Numbered from the stretch's first letter, positions 14,234 through 23,792 are shown. The stretch is DNA of 41,851 bases from Parcubacteria group bacterium GW2011_GWD2_42_14 (GCA_000998045.1 LCCS01000004.1:1-41851); one strand, 5' to 3'. Program-made: numbers and translations. The notes: a model not told the origin generated them from the sequence alone.

Positions 14234-16714
14234 TAGGCAGATGATTGCGGCTATAGAATCCCCCGCTCGTAACTTCATTATTCTCACACCCTGTGTCGAT
14301 CGGCCCATCGAAGGGATTTCCTTGATACCTGTTCGTATAACTTGACCTTTTTTAGAGATAACCACAAGCTCCTCAATGTCCTTAGTAAGAATTCTACTTG
14401 CCATTAAGGTACCCGTTTTTGTTGTTGTGCTTGCGCATTTTATTCCAGATCCACTTCGTTTTTGTATTTTAAACTCAGAAAGTTTCGTCTGTTTTCCGTA
14501 ACCGTTTTCAGACACCACCAGTAGTGAAAGTTCGCTATCTTTTGTACCCTTCAGAGCGATATCTGCTCCTATTACGACGTCTCCAGTACCAAGCTTTACA
14601 CCACGCACACCGGCTGCAGCTCGCCCCATCTCTCGGGTGTCATCTTCCTTAAAACGAATTGATTGCCCCTTTCGTGTAGCCAAAAGCACCGTGTCACCCT
14701 TTTCTACAAAACTTGCTTGTATAAGCTTATCACCTGGTGCAAGTTTTATAGCAATAATGCCTGAGAGGCGGACGTCATGAAAATCCTTTGCCTTCGTCTT
14801 TTTTGTAATACCACCTTTGGTAACCATAAGAAGTGAGCCATCACTTTCCTTTAGTTCTTTTGTCATTGCAACGACAGACGTTACAGACTCATCAGCAGAA
14901 AGGGGGAGAAAATTCATCACCGACTTACCTTTTGTGGCACGTTTTCCCTCAGGTACGTCATACATCTTGATTTGATACGCCTTACCTTTATCTGTAAAGA
15001 AGAGGAGGTCATCATGGGTACTTGCGGTGAGGAAAATTGTTACAAAATCTTCCTCCTTGGTATTGAGGTCAATCACACCAACGCCTCCACGTTTTTGTTT
15101 TTTGTACTCATCAGGGTTTGTACGCTTGATGTAGCCACCACGAGTAATCACCAAGACACTTTCCTCCTCAGCAATCATATCTTCAGGAGTCATGTTTTTA
15201 ACTGGACCCTTGATAACACGTGTCCTTCGTTCGTCGCCGTACTTTGCTTTTACTTCTTCAAACTCACTCCTTATAAGCTCAGCCATTTTTTTCTCACTCT
15301 TTAGAAGCGACTCTAGCCATTTGATAAGAGCCTGAACTTCTTTCAGCTCATTTTCAATTTTAATTCTTTCAAGCCCTGCGAGCTTTTGAAGACGCATTTC
15401 AAGAATGGCGGTCGCTTGAATATCAGAAAAAGAGAATTTTTTCATCATCGCCGCTTTCGCAAGCGGAACATCTTTGGATGTTTTAATGATTTTAATTATC
15501 GCATCTATATTATCGAGTGCTTTTTTTAGACCAAGCAGGATGTGCTCTCGTGCCTGTGCTTTTTTAAGGTCAAATTCACATCGACGCTTAACCACAAGTT
15601 TTCGATACGTCACAAACTCATCCAAAACTCCTTTAAGGGAGAGGGTTTGTGGAACGCCATCGACGAGTGCGACAAGATTCAAGTGGAACGTATCTTCTAA
15701 TGCAGTATGTTTGTATAGATAGTTGAGAACTTTCTGTGGTTGGGCTCCCGTCTTGAGTTCTACTACTACTCGAATATCTCTCGTTGATTCATCTCGTAAA
15801 TCACGTATCCCCTCAAGTTTCTTCTGAGTCACGAGATTTGCCATACGCTTGATAAGCTCTGACTTATTCACACGATACGGTAGCGAGGTGATGATAATAG
15901 AGAAGGCACCTTTCTTGTTTTCCACGATTTCAGCTTCGCCACGCACCACCATAGGACCCTTTCCTGTAGCGTACGCATGTCTAATATCTTTTTGGTTAAA
16001 AATAACAGCACCAGTAGGAAAATCTGGGGCTTTCACAAGGTTAAAAATTTCATCTTGTGACGCGTCAGGGTTATTGATGAGGTGAATACATGCATCAACA
16101 ACTTCGTTTAGGTTGTGCGGAGGAATATTTGTTGCCATTCCTACAGCGATACCGAGTGTTCCATTGAGAAGCAGGTTCGGAACTGCAGCAGGAAGCACAA
16201 TTGGTTCATCACGAGTTTCATCATAGTTTGGACGCCATTCAACGGTCTCTTTTTCTATATCTCGAAGCATCTCACTTGAAATCTTAGTCATTTTTGCTTC
16301 GGTATAACGCATCGCGGCAGGACTATCTCCGTCAATAGAACCGAAGTTTCCCTGTCCGAGCACGAGTGGATATCGAGTAGTAAATTCTTGAGCTAATTTT
16401 ACAAGTGCATCATAGACAGCAGTATCACCATGCGGATGGTATTTACCAAGCACATCTCCTACCACTGCTGCTGACTTGCGGAACTTTGCGGTAGAAACAA
16501 GTCCCATTTTGTGCATTGTATAGAGGATACGACGATGTACCGGCTTGAGACCATCCCGTACATCAGGAAGGGCTCTCTGTGTAATAACTGACATGGCATA
16601 TGCAAGATAAGACTCCCGCATTTCACCAGTAATCGGACATGCTATTACTGACGCATCCTGTTTCCCCTCCCCACTTTCTACTGGTGGTGATTTCTTTTTA
16701 TCCTCTTTTGCCAT
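14231..16714 (-). CDS. gyrA: DNA gyrase subunit A
   Basis: 827 aa type IIA topoisomerase subunit that cuts and rejoins DNA. Winged-helix with [10 protein letters not shown] (quinolone region: Thr at the E. coli Ser83 position, Asp at the Asp87 position), catalytic Tyr137 in [10 protein letters not shown], coiled coil with the exit gate, then six-bladed beta-pinwheel. The GyrA box is QKRGGVG, supporting gyrase rather than topoisomerase IV. The N-terminal 20 residues are a charged tail. No gyrB in the window. Monocistronic; start ATG 16714 is preceded by TAGTAT 17 bases upstream. Confidence 0.96.
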   Translation of the reverse strand: MAKEDKKKSPPVESGEGKQDASVIACPITGEMRESYLAYAMSVITQRALPDVRDGLKPVHRRILYTMHKMGLVSTAKFRKSAAVVGDVLGKYHPHGDTAVYDALVKLAQEFTTRYPLVLGQGNFGSIDGDSPAAMRYTEAKMTKISSEMLRDIEKETVEWRPNYDETRDEPIVLPAAVPNLLLNGTLGIAVGMATNIPPHNLNEVVDACIHLINNPDASQDEIFNLVKAPDFPTGAVIFNQKDIRHAYATGKGPMVVRGEAEIVENKKGAFSIIITSLPYRVNKSELIKRMANLVTQKKLEGIRDLRDESTRDIRVVVELKTGAQPQKVLNYLYKHTALEDTFHLNLVALVDGVPQTLSLKGVLDEFVTYRKLVVKRRCEFDLKKAQAREHILLGLKKALDNIDAIIKIIKTSKDVPLAKAAMMKKFSFSDIQATAILEMRLQKLAGLERIKIENELKEVQALIKWLESLLKSEKKMAELIRSEFEEVKAKYGDERRTRVIKGPVKNMTPEDMIAEEESVLVITRGGYIKRTNPDEYKKQKRGGVGVIDLNTKEEDFVTIFLTASTHDDLLFFTDKGKAYQIKMYDVPEGKRATKGKSVMNFLPLSADESVTSVVAMTKELKESDGSLLMVTKGGITKKTKAKDFHDVRLSGIIAIKLAPGDKLIQASFVEKGDTVLLATRKGQSIRFKEDDTREMGRAAAGVRGVKLGTGDVVIGADIALKGTKDSELSLLVVSENGYGKQTKLSEFKIQKRSGSGIKCASTTTKTGTLMASRILTKDIEELVVISKKGQVIRTGIKEIPSMGRSTQGVRIMKLRAGDSIAAIICL

Positions 16715-16823
16715 ATGGTAATTGCATGCAATACTACCACACTCCCCTTAAAAAGGCGAATAAAAAAACGTATATATTGATAGATTAAACCTTATATATA
16801 GCGATAAAATATTATAGTCAGTA

Positions 16824-17219
16824 CTATTGTAGTGTATTCACGACAGAAGTCTCTGAGGTAGTCCCATTACTTTTAGGGACTTCTTGCGAAGATGTTGCAC
16901 GCTCTTTCTTAACCTTTGATTCACTCTGTAACGAAGATTGGAGCTCCATCTCCCAGGTATTTTGTGCATCAAAATCAGTACTACCTTCTTCCATGAAAGT
17001 ATTTGAAGAATTAAAAAGCGTAGTGATATCTTCAGTTTGGCCGTTCCCATCTGTGTCCACACCACTGTCGGGAGACCGGCTTCCATAATTGCTTATAAGA
17101 ATCCCAGCTATCCAAATGAGAACGACTATACCAGTAATAATGGATGTTAAAAAAAGGGCATGTCGTTTTCGTACATCTTTTGGTTTTTCCCGTAAATTAT
17201 CAAAGTATTCTAAGAACAT
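16824..17219 (-). CDS. Single-pass membrane protein with disordered outer tail
   Basis: 131 aa, no recognised family. Short positively charged inner segment (REKPKDVRKRH), one transmembrane helix (ALFLTSIITGIVVLIWIAGILI), then about 85 residues of Ser/Thr/Asp/Glu-rich low-complexity tail (SPDSGVDTDGNGQTED). Such tethered tails are common and uninformative. It lies between gyrA and an MBL-fold gene on the same strand, 34 bases downstream of the latter, so the two may be co-transcribed. Confidence 0.68.
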   Translation of the reverse strand: MFLEYFDNLREKPKDVRKRHALFLTSIITGIVVLIWIAGILISNYGSRSPDSGVDTDGNGQTEDITTLFNSSNTFMEEGSTDFDAQNTWEMELQSSLQSESKVKKERATSSQEVPKSNGTTSETSVVNTLQ

Positions 17220-17253
17220 GTATTTTTGATATCAGAGAGTTGATATCTATGTA

Positions 17254-17892
17254 TTAACTTGAGAAGACTACAATTTCGTTCTGTTTATCTTCAAGATCTT
17301 TATTTTTGAGGGTTAATTTACTTATTGGCTTATGATTATCAGATGCTGATCCTTCTTCTTTGAGGAAGAGCTGAAGAGCATTCGGTATTCCTATATCAGT
17401 ATGATGCATAGGCACAATCATTTTTGGCTCTATAGAAACCGCAAGTTCATATGCTTTTTGAGGGATCAAAACTCCGTCCCCTCCAATAGGAACAAAAAGA
17501 ATGTCAATCTTATCGAGTGCTTCCTGTAACCCTTTAGGTAATTCTTTGGTACTTAAAGCACCAAGGAAAAGGAGAAACATTTTTTCAAATGTTACGAGGT
17601 ATGCCGTGTTGATGACCTCTTTTCCTCCGTACTCGGACGTTGTTTGATAACCTTTTATCACTATTTCGCGCACCTCGTACTCACCAGGGCCACGAATAAC
17701 AAAAGGCTCTTTTTCTCCATGACTCACCTGATCAACCCCTGTAAAATCAGGATGCTCTGACGTAATAAAGGCTATATCTGCACCGAAGCGTGTCTGTTTG
17801 AGCTTAGAGTTTTTTGAAATTGGGTTGAAAGCAAGTGTCGTATCCCCAAAAGACACTTTAAAAAATTCCCCGCCATGGTGAGTTATTATCAT
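17254..17892 (-). CDS. MBL-fold (beta-lactamase-like) protein with degenerate metal site
   Basis: 212 aa. It follows the MBL plan of UPF0173-like hydrolases: MIITHHGGEFFKVSFG, IAFITSEHPD in the place of the HxHxDH motif, YLVTFEKMFLLFLGAL, DILFVPIGGDGVL and IVPMHHTD. The usual TH-x-H-x-DH is reduced to TSEHPD, so metal binding and hydrolysis are doubtful. TATACT lies 12 bases before the start with a possible -35 (TTTAAC) inside repeat copy 2. Confidence 0.78.
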   Translation of the reverse strand: MIITHHGGEFFKVSFGDTTLAFNPISKNSKLKQTRFGADIAFITSEHPDFTGVDQVSHGEKEPFVIRGPGEYEVREIVIKGYQTTSEYGGKEVINTAYLVTFEKMFLLFLGALSTKELPKGLQEALDKIDILFVPIGGDGVLIPQKAYELAVSIEPKMIVPMHHTDIGIPNALQLFLKEEGSASDNHKPISKLTLKNKDLEDKQNEIVVFSS

Positions 17893-17919
17893 ATATGTTT
17901 GCTGAGTATAGCATGGGCT

Positions 17920-17968
17920 AGTTGAAAGTTAAATGTTAAAAGTTGGAAGTTTACCCGCCACGGCGGGG
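17920..17968. repeat. TTGAAAGTT element, copy 2 (half)
   Basis: AGTTGAAAGTT and AGTTGGAAGTTT precede a CCCGCC-AC-GGCGGG hairpin, as in copy 1, but the right-hand ACTTTCAACT half is missing. It lies between the divergent MBL-fold gene and rpsA and supplies part of the MBL promoter region. Confidence 0.5.
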
Positions 17969-18102
17969 CAAGCTTTACAATCTCTGAGCTCTCCTGTAAA
18001 GTTACCCCATTATCAGCAAACCCAAACGGGTTGGAGGCTAACCTTGCGATGTTCATCAGTTTTGGATGTACGACACGCAACACCTCCGGCTTTTTAGTAT
18101 AT

Positions 18103-19263
18103 ATGGAAACAGAAGTACAAAAAATTAAAACAGATAGAGAAGATGGTCTTTTAGAAACTACCGCAGATTTAAGTCAAATGGCTGTATTTCTTGATAAAAG
18201 TCCACTTCCACCTGAAGAGGGCGATCTCGTAGAAGGTCCTGTAGTGGCTACGGCCAAGAATAAGGTATTTATTGAATTACATCCTTTTGGTACTGGTATT
18301 ATTTTCGGACGAGAATTCCTCACCGCAAGTGATATCCTACGTCGCGTCAAGCCAGGTGATACTATAGCTGCAAAAGTAGTTGGCACTGCAAATAGTGAGG
18401 GGTACATCGAGCTTTCACTTATGGAAGCACGACAAGCTCTTATCTGGGCTGAGGCTGAGAAAGCAGTTGCAAAGGGCACGGTATTTGAAGTACTTGTCAA
18501 AGAAGCAAATAAAGGAGGACTTATGCTCGACTGGCAAGGTGTTACGGGCTTCTTGCCAGCTAGTCAGCTCAAACCTGAAAATTACCCACGTGTAGAAGAC
18601 GGGGATCGTGGAAAAATCCTTGAAGAACTCAAGCAACTTGTCGGTCATAAGCTCTCTGTAGTTATCATTACTGCTGATGCGGAGGAGAACAAGCTTATCT
18701 TCTCAGAACGAGGTCCACAAGAAGAGAAAGGAACCACTTCTGAGCGCTTCGCTGTCGGAGATACTGTGGAAGGTGAAGTTACCGGTGCTGTTGACTTCGG
18801 TATTTTCATCAAAATTGATGAAGGACTTGAAGGTCTTGTACATATTTCTGAAATAGATTGGGGTCTCGTTGAGAATCCAAAATCAATGTACAAAATAGGT
18901 GAGAAGATCAAAGTCAAGGTGATTGAGATTAAAGATGGTAAAGTGTCACTTTCTATAAAAGCATTGAAGGAGAATCCTTGGAAATCAGCAGCAGAAAAAT
19001 ACAAAAAGGATCAAATGGTTGATGCAACTATCATTAAGTACAACAAGCACGGAGCACTTGCTTCTATCGAAGAAGGAGTTGCTGGCCTTGTGCACATTAG
19101 TGAGTTTGCGAGCGCAGAAGAACTTCACAAGAGCCTAGAACTTGGACGTAGTTACAAGTTCAAGATTACGCTCTTTGAACCAGCCAACCAACGTATGACA
19201 CTTTCTTTCAAGCAAAAAGAAGAAAAAACAGAGAAAAAGGAAGGAGCTGTTACAACTGCATAG
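18103..19263 (+). CDS. rpsA: 30S ribosomal protein S1 (four S1 domains)
   Basis: 386 aa from Met25 of the longest ORF (METEVQKIK); upstream residues are not S1-like. Four OB-fold S1 repeats begin near EEGDLVEGPVV, AKGTVFEVLVKE, AVGDTVEGEVTGAVDFGIFIKI and KKDQMVDATIIKYNKHGALASI. The third is canonical (EGLEGLVHISEIDW, DGKVSLSIKAL). S1 delivers mRNA to the 30S subunit; four domains rather than six is normal outside Proteobacteria. C-terminus is Lys/Glu-rich. No SD is visible before ATG 18103. A perfect terminator follows. Confidence 0.92.
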   Translation: METEVQKIKTDREDGLLETTADLSQMAVFLDKSPLPPEEGDLVEGPVVATAKNKVFIELHPFGTGIIFGREFLTASDILRRVKPGDTIAAKVVGTANSEGYIELSLMEARQALIWAEAEKAVAKGTVFEVLVKEANKGGLMLDWQGVTGFLPASQLKPENYPRVEDGDRGKILEELKQLVGHKLSVVIITADAEENKLIFSERGPQEEKGTTSERFAVGDTVEGEVTGAVDFGIFIKIDEGLEGLVHISEIDWGLVENPKSMYKIGEKIKVKVIEIKDGKVSLSIKALKENPWKSAAEKYKKDQMVDATIIKYNKHGALASIEEGVAGLVHISEFASAEELHKSLELGRSYKFKITLFEPANQRMTLSFKQKEEKTEKKEGAVTTA

Positions 19264-19272
19264 AGCAACTTC

Positions 19273-19308
19273 AAAAAAAATAACCACTACTCAGTGGTTA
19301 TTTTTTTT
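19273..19308. terminator. Terminator of rpsA
   Basis: AAAAAATAACCACT-ACTC-AGTGGTTATTTTTT, perfect stem with A-run and T-run, ten bases after the stop. Works on both strands. Confidence 0.85.
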
Positions 19309-19360
19309 GAATACCATTCAGTAAACGGAAACCGGGGTTTTTAGGCCCCGGCGTTCACAT

Positions 19361-19657
19361 CTACTTTTTTTTCTTTTTTTTGAATCCTCGAAACATTATC
19401 GAAAATCCGAAGATTATCAAACCGATAACCAGCGAATACGTCAATAATAAATCGAGTATCTGGTATTGTTCAGTCGCAATAAGCACTAAAAAAATACCAG
19501 CCAACATAACCCAAAGAGCATTTCGTCGCACTATACCAGTAAACCATCGAAAGACACTTTGGATACTTGCGAGAATCAGGTTTTCCCAAAACCACATAGG
19601 TATGCTGACAAAGCAAAATCGCAATACAGAAACTAACATTCTTCCTAATCTATTCAT
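19361..19657 (-). CDS. Small hydrophobic membrane protein
   Basis: 98 aa, no family recognised. Hydrophobic segments at about 9-30 (VLRFCFVSIPMWFWENLIL), 46-63 (ALWVMLAGIFLVLIA) and 69-90 (LLLTYSLVIGLIIFGFSIMF), ending in FRGFKKKKKK, a positive-inside tail. The start is fixed by GGAGGT six bases upstream, one of the few strong SD sequences here. A GC-rich hairpin CCGGGG/CCCCGG follows at 19332-19350. No partner gene is adjacent. Confidence 0.65.
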   Translation of the reverse strand: MNRLGRMLVSVLRFCFVSIPMWFWENLILASIQSVFRWFTGIVRRNALWVMLAGIFLVLIATEQYQILDLLLTYSLVIGLIIFGFSIMFRGFKKKKKK

Positions 19658-19803
19658 ATCAACCTCCAGGTAGATAGAAAATGTTGTTACTTAGTAATAG
19701 TGTATTCTAGAAATATTAGACCACGTATTTACAGATTATGCAAGTATTTATGAGGGAGGTTCAACCTTACTCATTACAAGGGAATATTTTTTTTATCTAA
19801 AAC

Positions 19804-19833
19804 AGACAAAAGCTCGAATTAACGAGCTTTTGT
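19804..19833 (-). terminator. Terminator of RNase P RNA
   Basis: Minus strand GACAAAAGCTCG-TTAATT-CGAGCTTTTGTC followed by TGTTTTAG; perfect 12-bp stem right after the RNA 3' end. Confidence 0.8.
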
Positions 19834-20455
19834 CATGTATGTTACCTGTATCTATAAGCCGGATTCTGTACCAATTTTACCCACCGTAGGTGGTTGTAAA
19901 ATTGAGTACCCTGCCGAAGTTTTAACGAAGGCGGGTCCTATCAGAAAAACTAGGGGTACTCGAAATTACAACAACTTACGGTAGATAAAACAGGCGACAG
20001 TTATTTATCTTGTTCCGATGTTACCATCGGAATCTAGCGGCACTCCGAGCCGTATATGATAAGACTCGGTACGGCCTTGCACGTGAGTAAGGATTTTGCC
20101 GTTTCACTAAAACATTTGCAAAGCAAATGTTCGTGCGACCAACAAGCAAAGCTTGTTGGTTTAGCACCCACGTTACCGTGGTAATATTCCTTTTTACAAA
20201 GGAATTCTTTCCCTTTCGAGTCCGACGTCACTGCTCGCACCTCTATCCATTACAAACGACGGGCGTTACCCGCTACCCTTCTGCCGATTTCATCCACCAC
20301 AGGTGGCTAAAACCGAGTACCCTCCTTCGCACATAGTGCTACGGCGGGTACTCGATTTTGTTGCTGCCTGTGGCAGACAAAATCGGCACGTGTCCGGACT
20401 TTCCTCACCAAGCTCTAGCAAGCTAAGGCTCGGCGCAACTGTCCAATACAGGACA
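19834..20455 (-). ncRNA. rnpB: RNase P RNA
   Basis: The ribozyme that matures tRNA 5' ends. Conserved blocks on the minus strand: GAGGAAAGTCCGGACAC near the 5' end, GGATAGAGGTGCGAGCAG mid-way, GTGAAACGGCAAAATCC, and CAGAATCCGGCTTATAGA at the 3' end. CCTGTAT near the 5' end pairs with ATACAGG near the 3' end (P1). At about 620 nt it is far longer than the usual 350-450 nt. Extra length includes a paired hairpin element at 20105-20167 and long added stems (CAATTTTAC...GTAAAATTG; CGATTTTGT...ACAAAATCG). Ends are approximate. Confidence 0.93.
20105..20167. repeat. TAAA/TC palindromic element pair inside RNase P RNA
   Basis: Unit 1 (20105-20135): CAC-TAAA-ACATTTGC-AAA-GCAAATGT-TC-GTG. Unit 2 (20133-20167): GTGC-GA-CCAACAAGC-AAA-GCTTGTTGG-TTTA-GCAC. 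The units are inverted relative to each other and share GTG. Same architecture as the tmRNA and tRNA-Ser pairs, but the outer stem is CAC/GTG instead of GGGC/GCCC. Confidence 0.8.
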
Positions 20456-20460
20456 GTTGT

Positions 20461-20488
20461 ATTATGACACGCATACAGAGAAACACAA
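20461..20488 (-). promoter_or_regulatory. Promoter of RNase P RNA
   Basis: Minus strand TTGTGT, 16-base spacer, CATAAT, placing the transcript start at about 20455, where the RNA 5' end is expected. Confidence 0.55.
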
Positions 20489-20500
20489 GATTTTATCTAG

Positions 20501-20657
20501 TAACCCCTCACACCAATAATTCTCGTGTATGGAATCATAATTGAGTGGAGCCAACGTATTTTGGGGAGAGACTAAAGACTTGGGCAAGCGCCCCGGAGCG
20601 GTCTCTCAACAAAATAGCGTTGGCGAAACGACATATTTTAAAGGTGTGAGGAGTTAC
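20501..20657 (-). ncRNA. Rod-shaped RNA candidate, 6S-like
   Basis: A 157-nt segment closes with a 15-bp stem (GTAACTCCTCACACC with GGTGTGAGGGGTTAC, one G-U). Inside is a large asymmetric bubble, then GCCAACG/CGTTGGC, TATTTTG/CAAAATA and GAGAGAC/GTCTCTC in line, and a 28-nt apical region. One long rod with a central bubble is the 6S RNA plan, which mimics an open promoter and binds RNA polymerase. Minus strand is assumed from neighbouring rnpB; the fold is nearly strand-symmetric and no clear promoter is seen. Identity is unproven. Confidence 0.5.
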
Positions 20658-20662
20658 TTTAT

Positions 20663-21682
20663 CTAAAAGCTATACACGTACGCTAAAACAACCTCTACCA
20701 CCTTTTCCATATTTTTTGCTGAACATTTATCTATCGTGTCACGTGTGGTATGCCAATATGGATACGTAAAGTCTATGAGCAGGGTGCTTGGTATACCAAC
20801 AGCATTTAGTGAAATATGGTCATCATAGATATTCACAAACTCACCGTACGAAAAAAGTTCTGGATACATAGCATGCCCAATAGACCAAACACGCTCTGTA
20901 TTTGCCTTTGCATCTCTATGTGAAGTACCTTCAATTATGAATTCAAGATTTGCATCACACACCATGTCTACAATAAGACCTGCCTCTGGAAGATTGCCAC
21001 CGTAAAAATCGGTCACGTGGTGAGCAAAGTACTCAGAACCGTAAGGTCTCCATGGGTTACCTGCAGTAGGTAATCTTGGGTCACCCTCTTCAGCATCGAA
21101 AAACACAACATCTACACCTACGTTTGGTTGTACCTCAGCCTGTGCTAACCTGCGCACGACCTCAATCAAAACAGCTACCCCAGAAGCACTGTCATTTGCA
21201 CCTGGTACTGGGGCATCTCCATAGTTTTTATCCTGGTCAGCATGGGCGCGACTATCGTAGTGTGCACCAAGAATAATTCGGTTGGTCTTCTCAGGTGCAA
21301 ACCTACTCACAATGTTAACAAATGAAAACTCTTCACCATCGTGTTGTGTATGTACCCATTCTTGCTTTTCGACGTTCCAAGTAGAGGTAGCGAGTTCCTT
21401 TGTAATCCACTCAATCACGTCAGTATGCCCACTCATTCCAGAATACCGCGGACCAAATGAAAGCTGGGTCTGAATATCTTGGAGTAACCTACTCTCCTCT
21501 TCATGCTTCCCAGTGACCAGTGCAGAGCCTTCAGTGGTATTACGTGACGGAATGCTCTCCACTTCTTCTGAATTTGGTGCTTGCTCACTTGGTACCGACG
21601 TATTTTGTTTTACGACTACATATAAAAGTGAACATAGAAGACACAGTCCAAATACAGTCGCTACTACTTTCAGATGACTCAT
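20663..21682 (-). CDS. Membrane-tethered M28-family peptidase / glutaminyl-peptide cyclotransferase-like
   Basis: 339 aa. N-terminal anchor VVATVFGLCLLCSLLYVVV and a linker, then a single-zinc M28 domain: GAHYDSR, GANDSASGVAVLIEV, DAEEGD, LIVDMVCD and YWHTTRDTIDKCSAKNM. The final block and single-Asp/Glu set resemble glutaminyl cyclases (N-terminal pyroglutamate formation) more than aminopeptidases. It would act outside the membrane. The start overlaps the preceding gene by ATGA, so the two are translationally coupled. Confidence 0.85.
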   Translation of the reverse strand: MSHLKVVATVFGLCLLCSLLYVVVKQNTSVPSEQAPNSEEVESIPSRNTTEGSALVTGKHEEESRLLQDIQTQLSFGPRYSGMSGHTDVIEWITKELATSTWNVEKQEWVHTQHDGEEFSFVNIVSRFAPEKTNRIILGAHYDSRAHADQDKNYGDAPVPGANDSASGVAVLIEVVRRLAQAEVQPNVGVDVVFFDAEEGDPRLPTAGNPWRPYGSEYFAHHVTDFYGGNLPEAGLIVDMVCDANLEFIIEGTSHRDAKANTERVWSIGHAMYPELFSYGEFVNIYDDHISLNAVGIPSTLLIDFTYPYWHTTRDTIDKCSAKNMEKVVEVVLAYVYSF

Positions 21683-23256
21683 AAATTAGCTTTACGTAGT
21701 AGTTCCATGGAGTGGAATTCTACAGGAGCCAGGTCATCAGTAAAAACGTCATAAGGTGATAGTGTTGGGAAGACGTCTTCAAGTTCTACAAAATATTCCA
21801 CAAAACTACGTATCGTTCTATCGTCAGCATTTGCTAATGCTGTTTTCGTGAGTGTGGGAACATGTGTACCTTTAGTTGCTACAAGTACTATATTTTGTGG
21901 TCCTGAATATTCGGGTGTTTCCATAGCAAAAAGGTACACAGAATCAAAAACCTCACTAAAGGTGACGACAATTGAGCCAAGTAATGAGGGGGGTAGCGTA
22001 TCAAGTGAAGAAATATAATTTCCAACATATACGCCCCCGTCAGTGAGTCGACTATAGAGAAGTTCGCAGTACTCTTTGGTCATTACTTGAAAAGGAAGTG
22101 AGTACAAAGACGAATACATATCTCCAAAAATCAATTCATACTGCTGTTCATTAGTTCTGAGAGACTGTCTCCCATCTGCCACATACTCACGAATATTGTC
22201 ATCCTCAGGTACCATAAAATACTCATGGGAAAGCTCAAACAGTATCGGCTCAATATCTACTACATCTACCACCGCATCTGGGTACTCTTGATTAATTTCT
22301 TTTGCTACCGTCCCCGTACCTGCACCAAGCACCAGAGCATGGGTAAGGGTGGCTGGGTCATGAAAAAAATTATATAGCTTGTAATACAACGTATACGGAA
22401 AAAGAAGGTCACCCGTTGGAAGCTGTATTCCTGAAGAAAATGACCTATCTTGACGAAGTAATCTCACAGGTTGACCTGAAGAGTGTATTTTGTCTACCAC
22501 CCTCACTTTTTCATACAAACCATCTTTGGAGAAAAGGACCTCACCACCCCCTGCTAGAACTTCCGGTTCGTTGACATCAAATAAAGGTATGGATAAGGCA
22601 CCAATCACAACAAGGTAAAAGAATATGTCTAAACGTTTGAAAGGTGTTTTGTTGTATCTCCCTACTACGCCAATAAGCACTACTAGCACACCCATTGCAT
22701 ACATAGACATAGAAATACCCACATATGGAATTAACACAAAACCAGACAAAAGACTTCCTAGTATTGATCCCAAAGTTGAGGAAAAAAATACCTCACCACT
22801 CACTTGACCTATGCCCCGCTCTGCTAAATCAAGGCTACGGAGTTTAACAACAAAAGGCGAGAGCAGTCCGAAAAAGTAACTCGGGATGAAGAAAAGTGTC
22901 AGTGTTGCTATAAGCGGTCCAAAACTTATTGAAAAAAAATCTGACAAGAACGGCAAAATAAATTGACTAACAAAATGGGCAAAGATAACAGTACTACCAG
23001 CCAGAGATACGAGGAGGTAGAAAAAATTTTTATCAGGATGTTTATCTGCAAGTCGCCCACCATGCCAATACCCAACAGATAGAGCAGCGAGAATTATACT
23101 CACGACACTTGAAAAGGAAAATATGGTGTTGCCAAAAAACGGTGCGAGTATGCGTACCGCCATTACCTCAACAGCAAGGACGACGGCACCTGTTATAAAA
23201 ATGACGTACAATAAAACATCTCTTCTATACAACAACATCAAATGTTTAAAAAACAT
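21679..23256 (-). CDS. Membrane-fused spermidine-synthase-like protein
   Basis: 525 aa. N-terminal half (about 1-220) has 8 or so transmembrane helices with MFS-like spacing (VEVMAVRILAPFFGN is typical of the fused family). The C-terminal half is a spermidine-synthase/SAM fold: LVLGAGTGTVAKEI, VVDIEPILFEL, VADGRQSLRT, YELIFGDMYS. In the true enzyme the central motif is GGGDG; here it is GAGTGT, so aminopropyl transfer is uncertain. Coupled (ATGA) to the glutaminyl-cyclase-like gene, hinting at a joint envelope function. Confidence 0.87.
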   Translation of the reverse strand: MFFKHLMLLYRRDVLLYVIFITGAVVLAVEVMAVRILAPFFGNTIFSFSSVVSIILAALSVGYWHGGRLADKHPDKNFFYLLVSLAGSTVIFAHFVSQFILPFLSDFFSISFGPLIATLTLFFIPSYFFGLLSPFVVKLRSLDLAERGIGQVSGEVFFSSTLGSILGSLLSGFVLIPYVGISMSMYAMGVLVVLIGVVGRYNKTPFKRLDIFFYLVVIGALSIPLFDVNEPEVLAGGGEVLFSKDGLYEKVRVVDKIHSSGQPVRLLRQDRSFSSGIQLPTGDLLFPYTLYYKLYNFFHDPATLTHALVLGAGTGTVAKEINQEYPDAVVDVVDIEPILFELSHEYFMVPEDDNIREYVADGRQSLRTNEQQYELIFGDMYSSLYSLPFQVMTKEYCELLYSRLTDGGVYVGNYISSLDTLPPSLLGSIVVTFSEVFDSVYLFAMETPEYSGPQNIVLVATKGTHVPTLTKTALANADDRTIRSFVEYFVELEDVFPTLSPYDVFTDDLAPVEFHSMELLRKANL

Positions 23257-23317
23257 TATTTTAGTATATAACCTATCTGTAACTATTTCTACTCTGGAAC
23301 AAAGCTGCGCGAAGGTA

Positions 23318-23785
23318 TTAGCGTATAATTGCCTGAGTTCCCTCTACAATTCCCCATTTTTTCGAAAAACCAGTAGGTACTTCTAGTACGTATTTTGCAG
23401 GTGAAGGTGGAGAAAACTTTTCCGGATACGACTCAGGTGTCGCGTTTTCTTTTATGTACACCACCTTCATACTCTCATCAAGCCAGATGATGTCTATGGC
23501 AAAATGCATATCCGGCATCCAAAAGGAGTGTGTACCCACTTCTTCAAAGATAAACAACATACCATCCCCTTCAGCAAGGTTCTCTCTTCCAGAAAGGCCT
23601 TTGCTTATTTCAAAATATGTTTCTACTACTTCTGACCGCACTGAAACTGAGTTGAAGTCTATGGTTACAAATGTAGAGTCACCAGTATCCGCTTTTTCAA
23701 CTACTAGGGTAAGCATGGTGATAACCACCACGAGCACCATACCAATCAACGCAACACCAATAGCTATGTACGTATATTTTGTCAT
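23318..23785 (-). CDS. DUF192 family protein, membrane anchored
   Basis: 155 aa. N-terminal anchor (IAIGVALIGMVLVVVITMLTLVV), then the DUF192 core: SKGLSGRENLAEGDGMLFIF, HSFWMPDMHFAIDIIWLDE, VVYIKENATP, AKYVLEVPTGF. DUF192 proteins are small extracytoplasmic beta proteins of unknown activity. It sits 62 bases upstream of the spermidine-synthase-like gene and 8 bases downstream of dedA, within one minus-strand run. Confidence 0.85.
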   Translation of the reverse strand: MTKYTYIAIGVALIGMVLVVVITMLTLVVEKADTGDSTFVTIDFNSVSVRSEVVETYFEISKGLSGRENLAEGDGMLFIFEEVGTHSFWMPDMHFAIDIIWLDESMKVVYIKENATPESYPEKFSPPSPAKYVLEVPTGFSKKWGIVEGTQAIIR

Positions 23786-23792
23786 CTATTTG

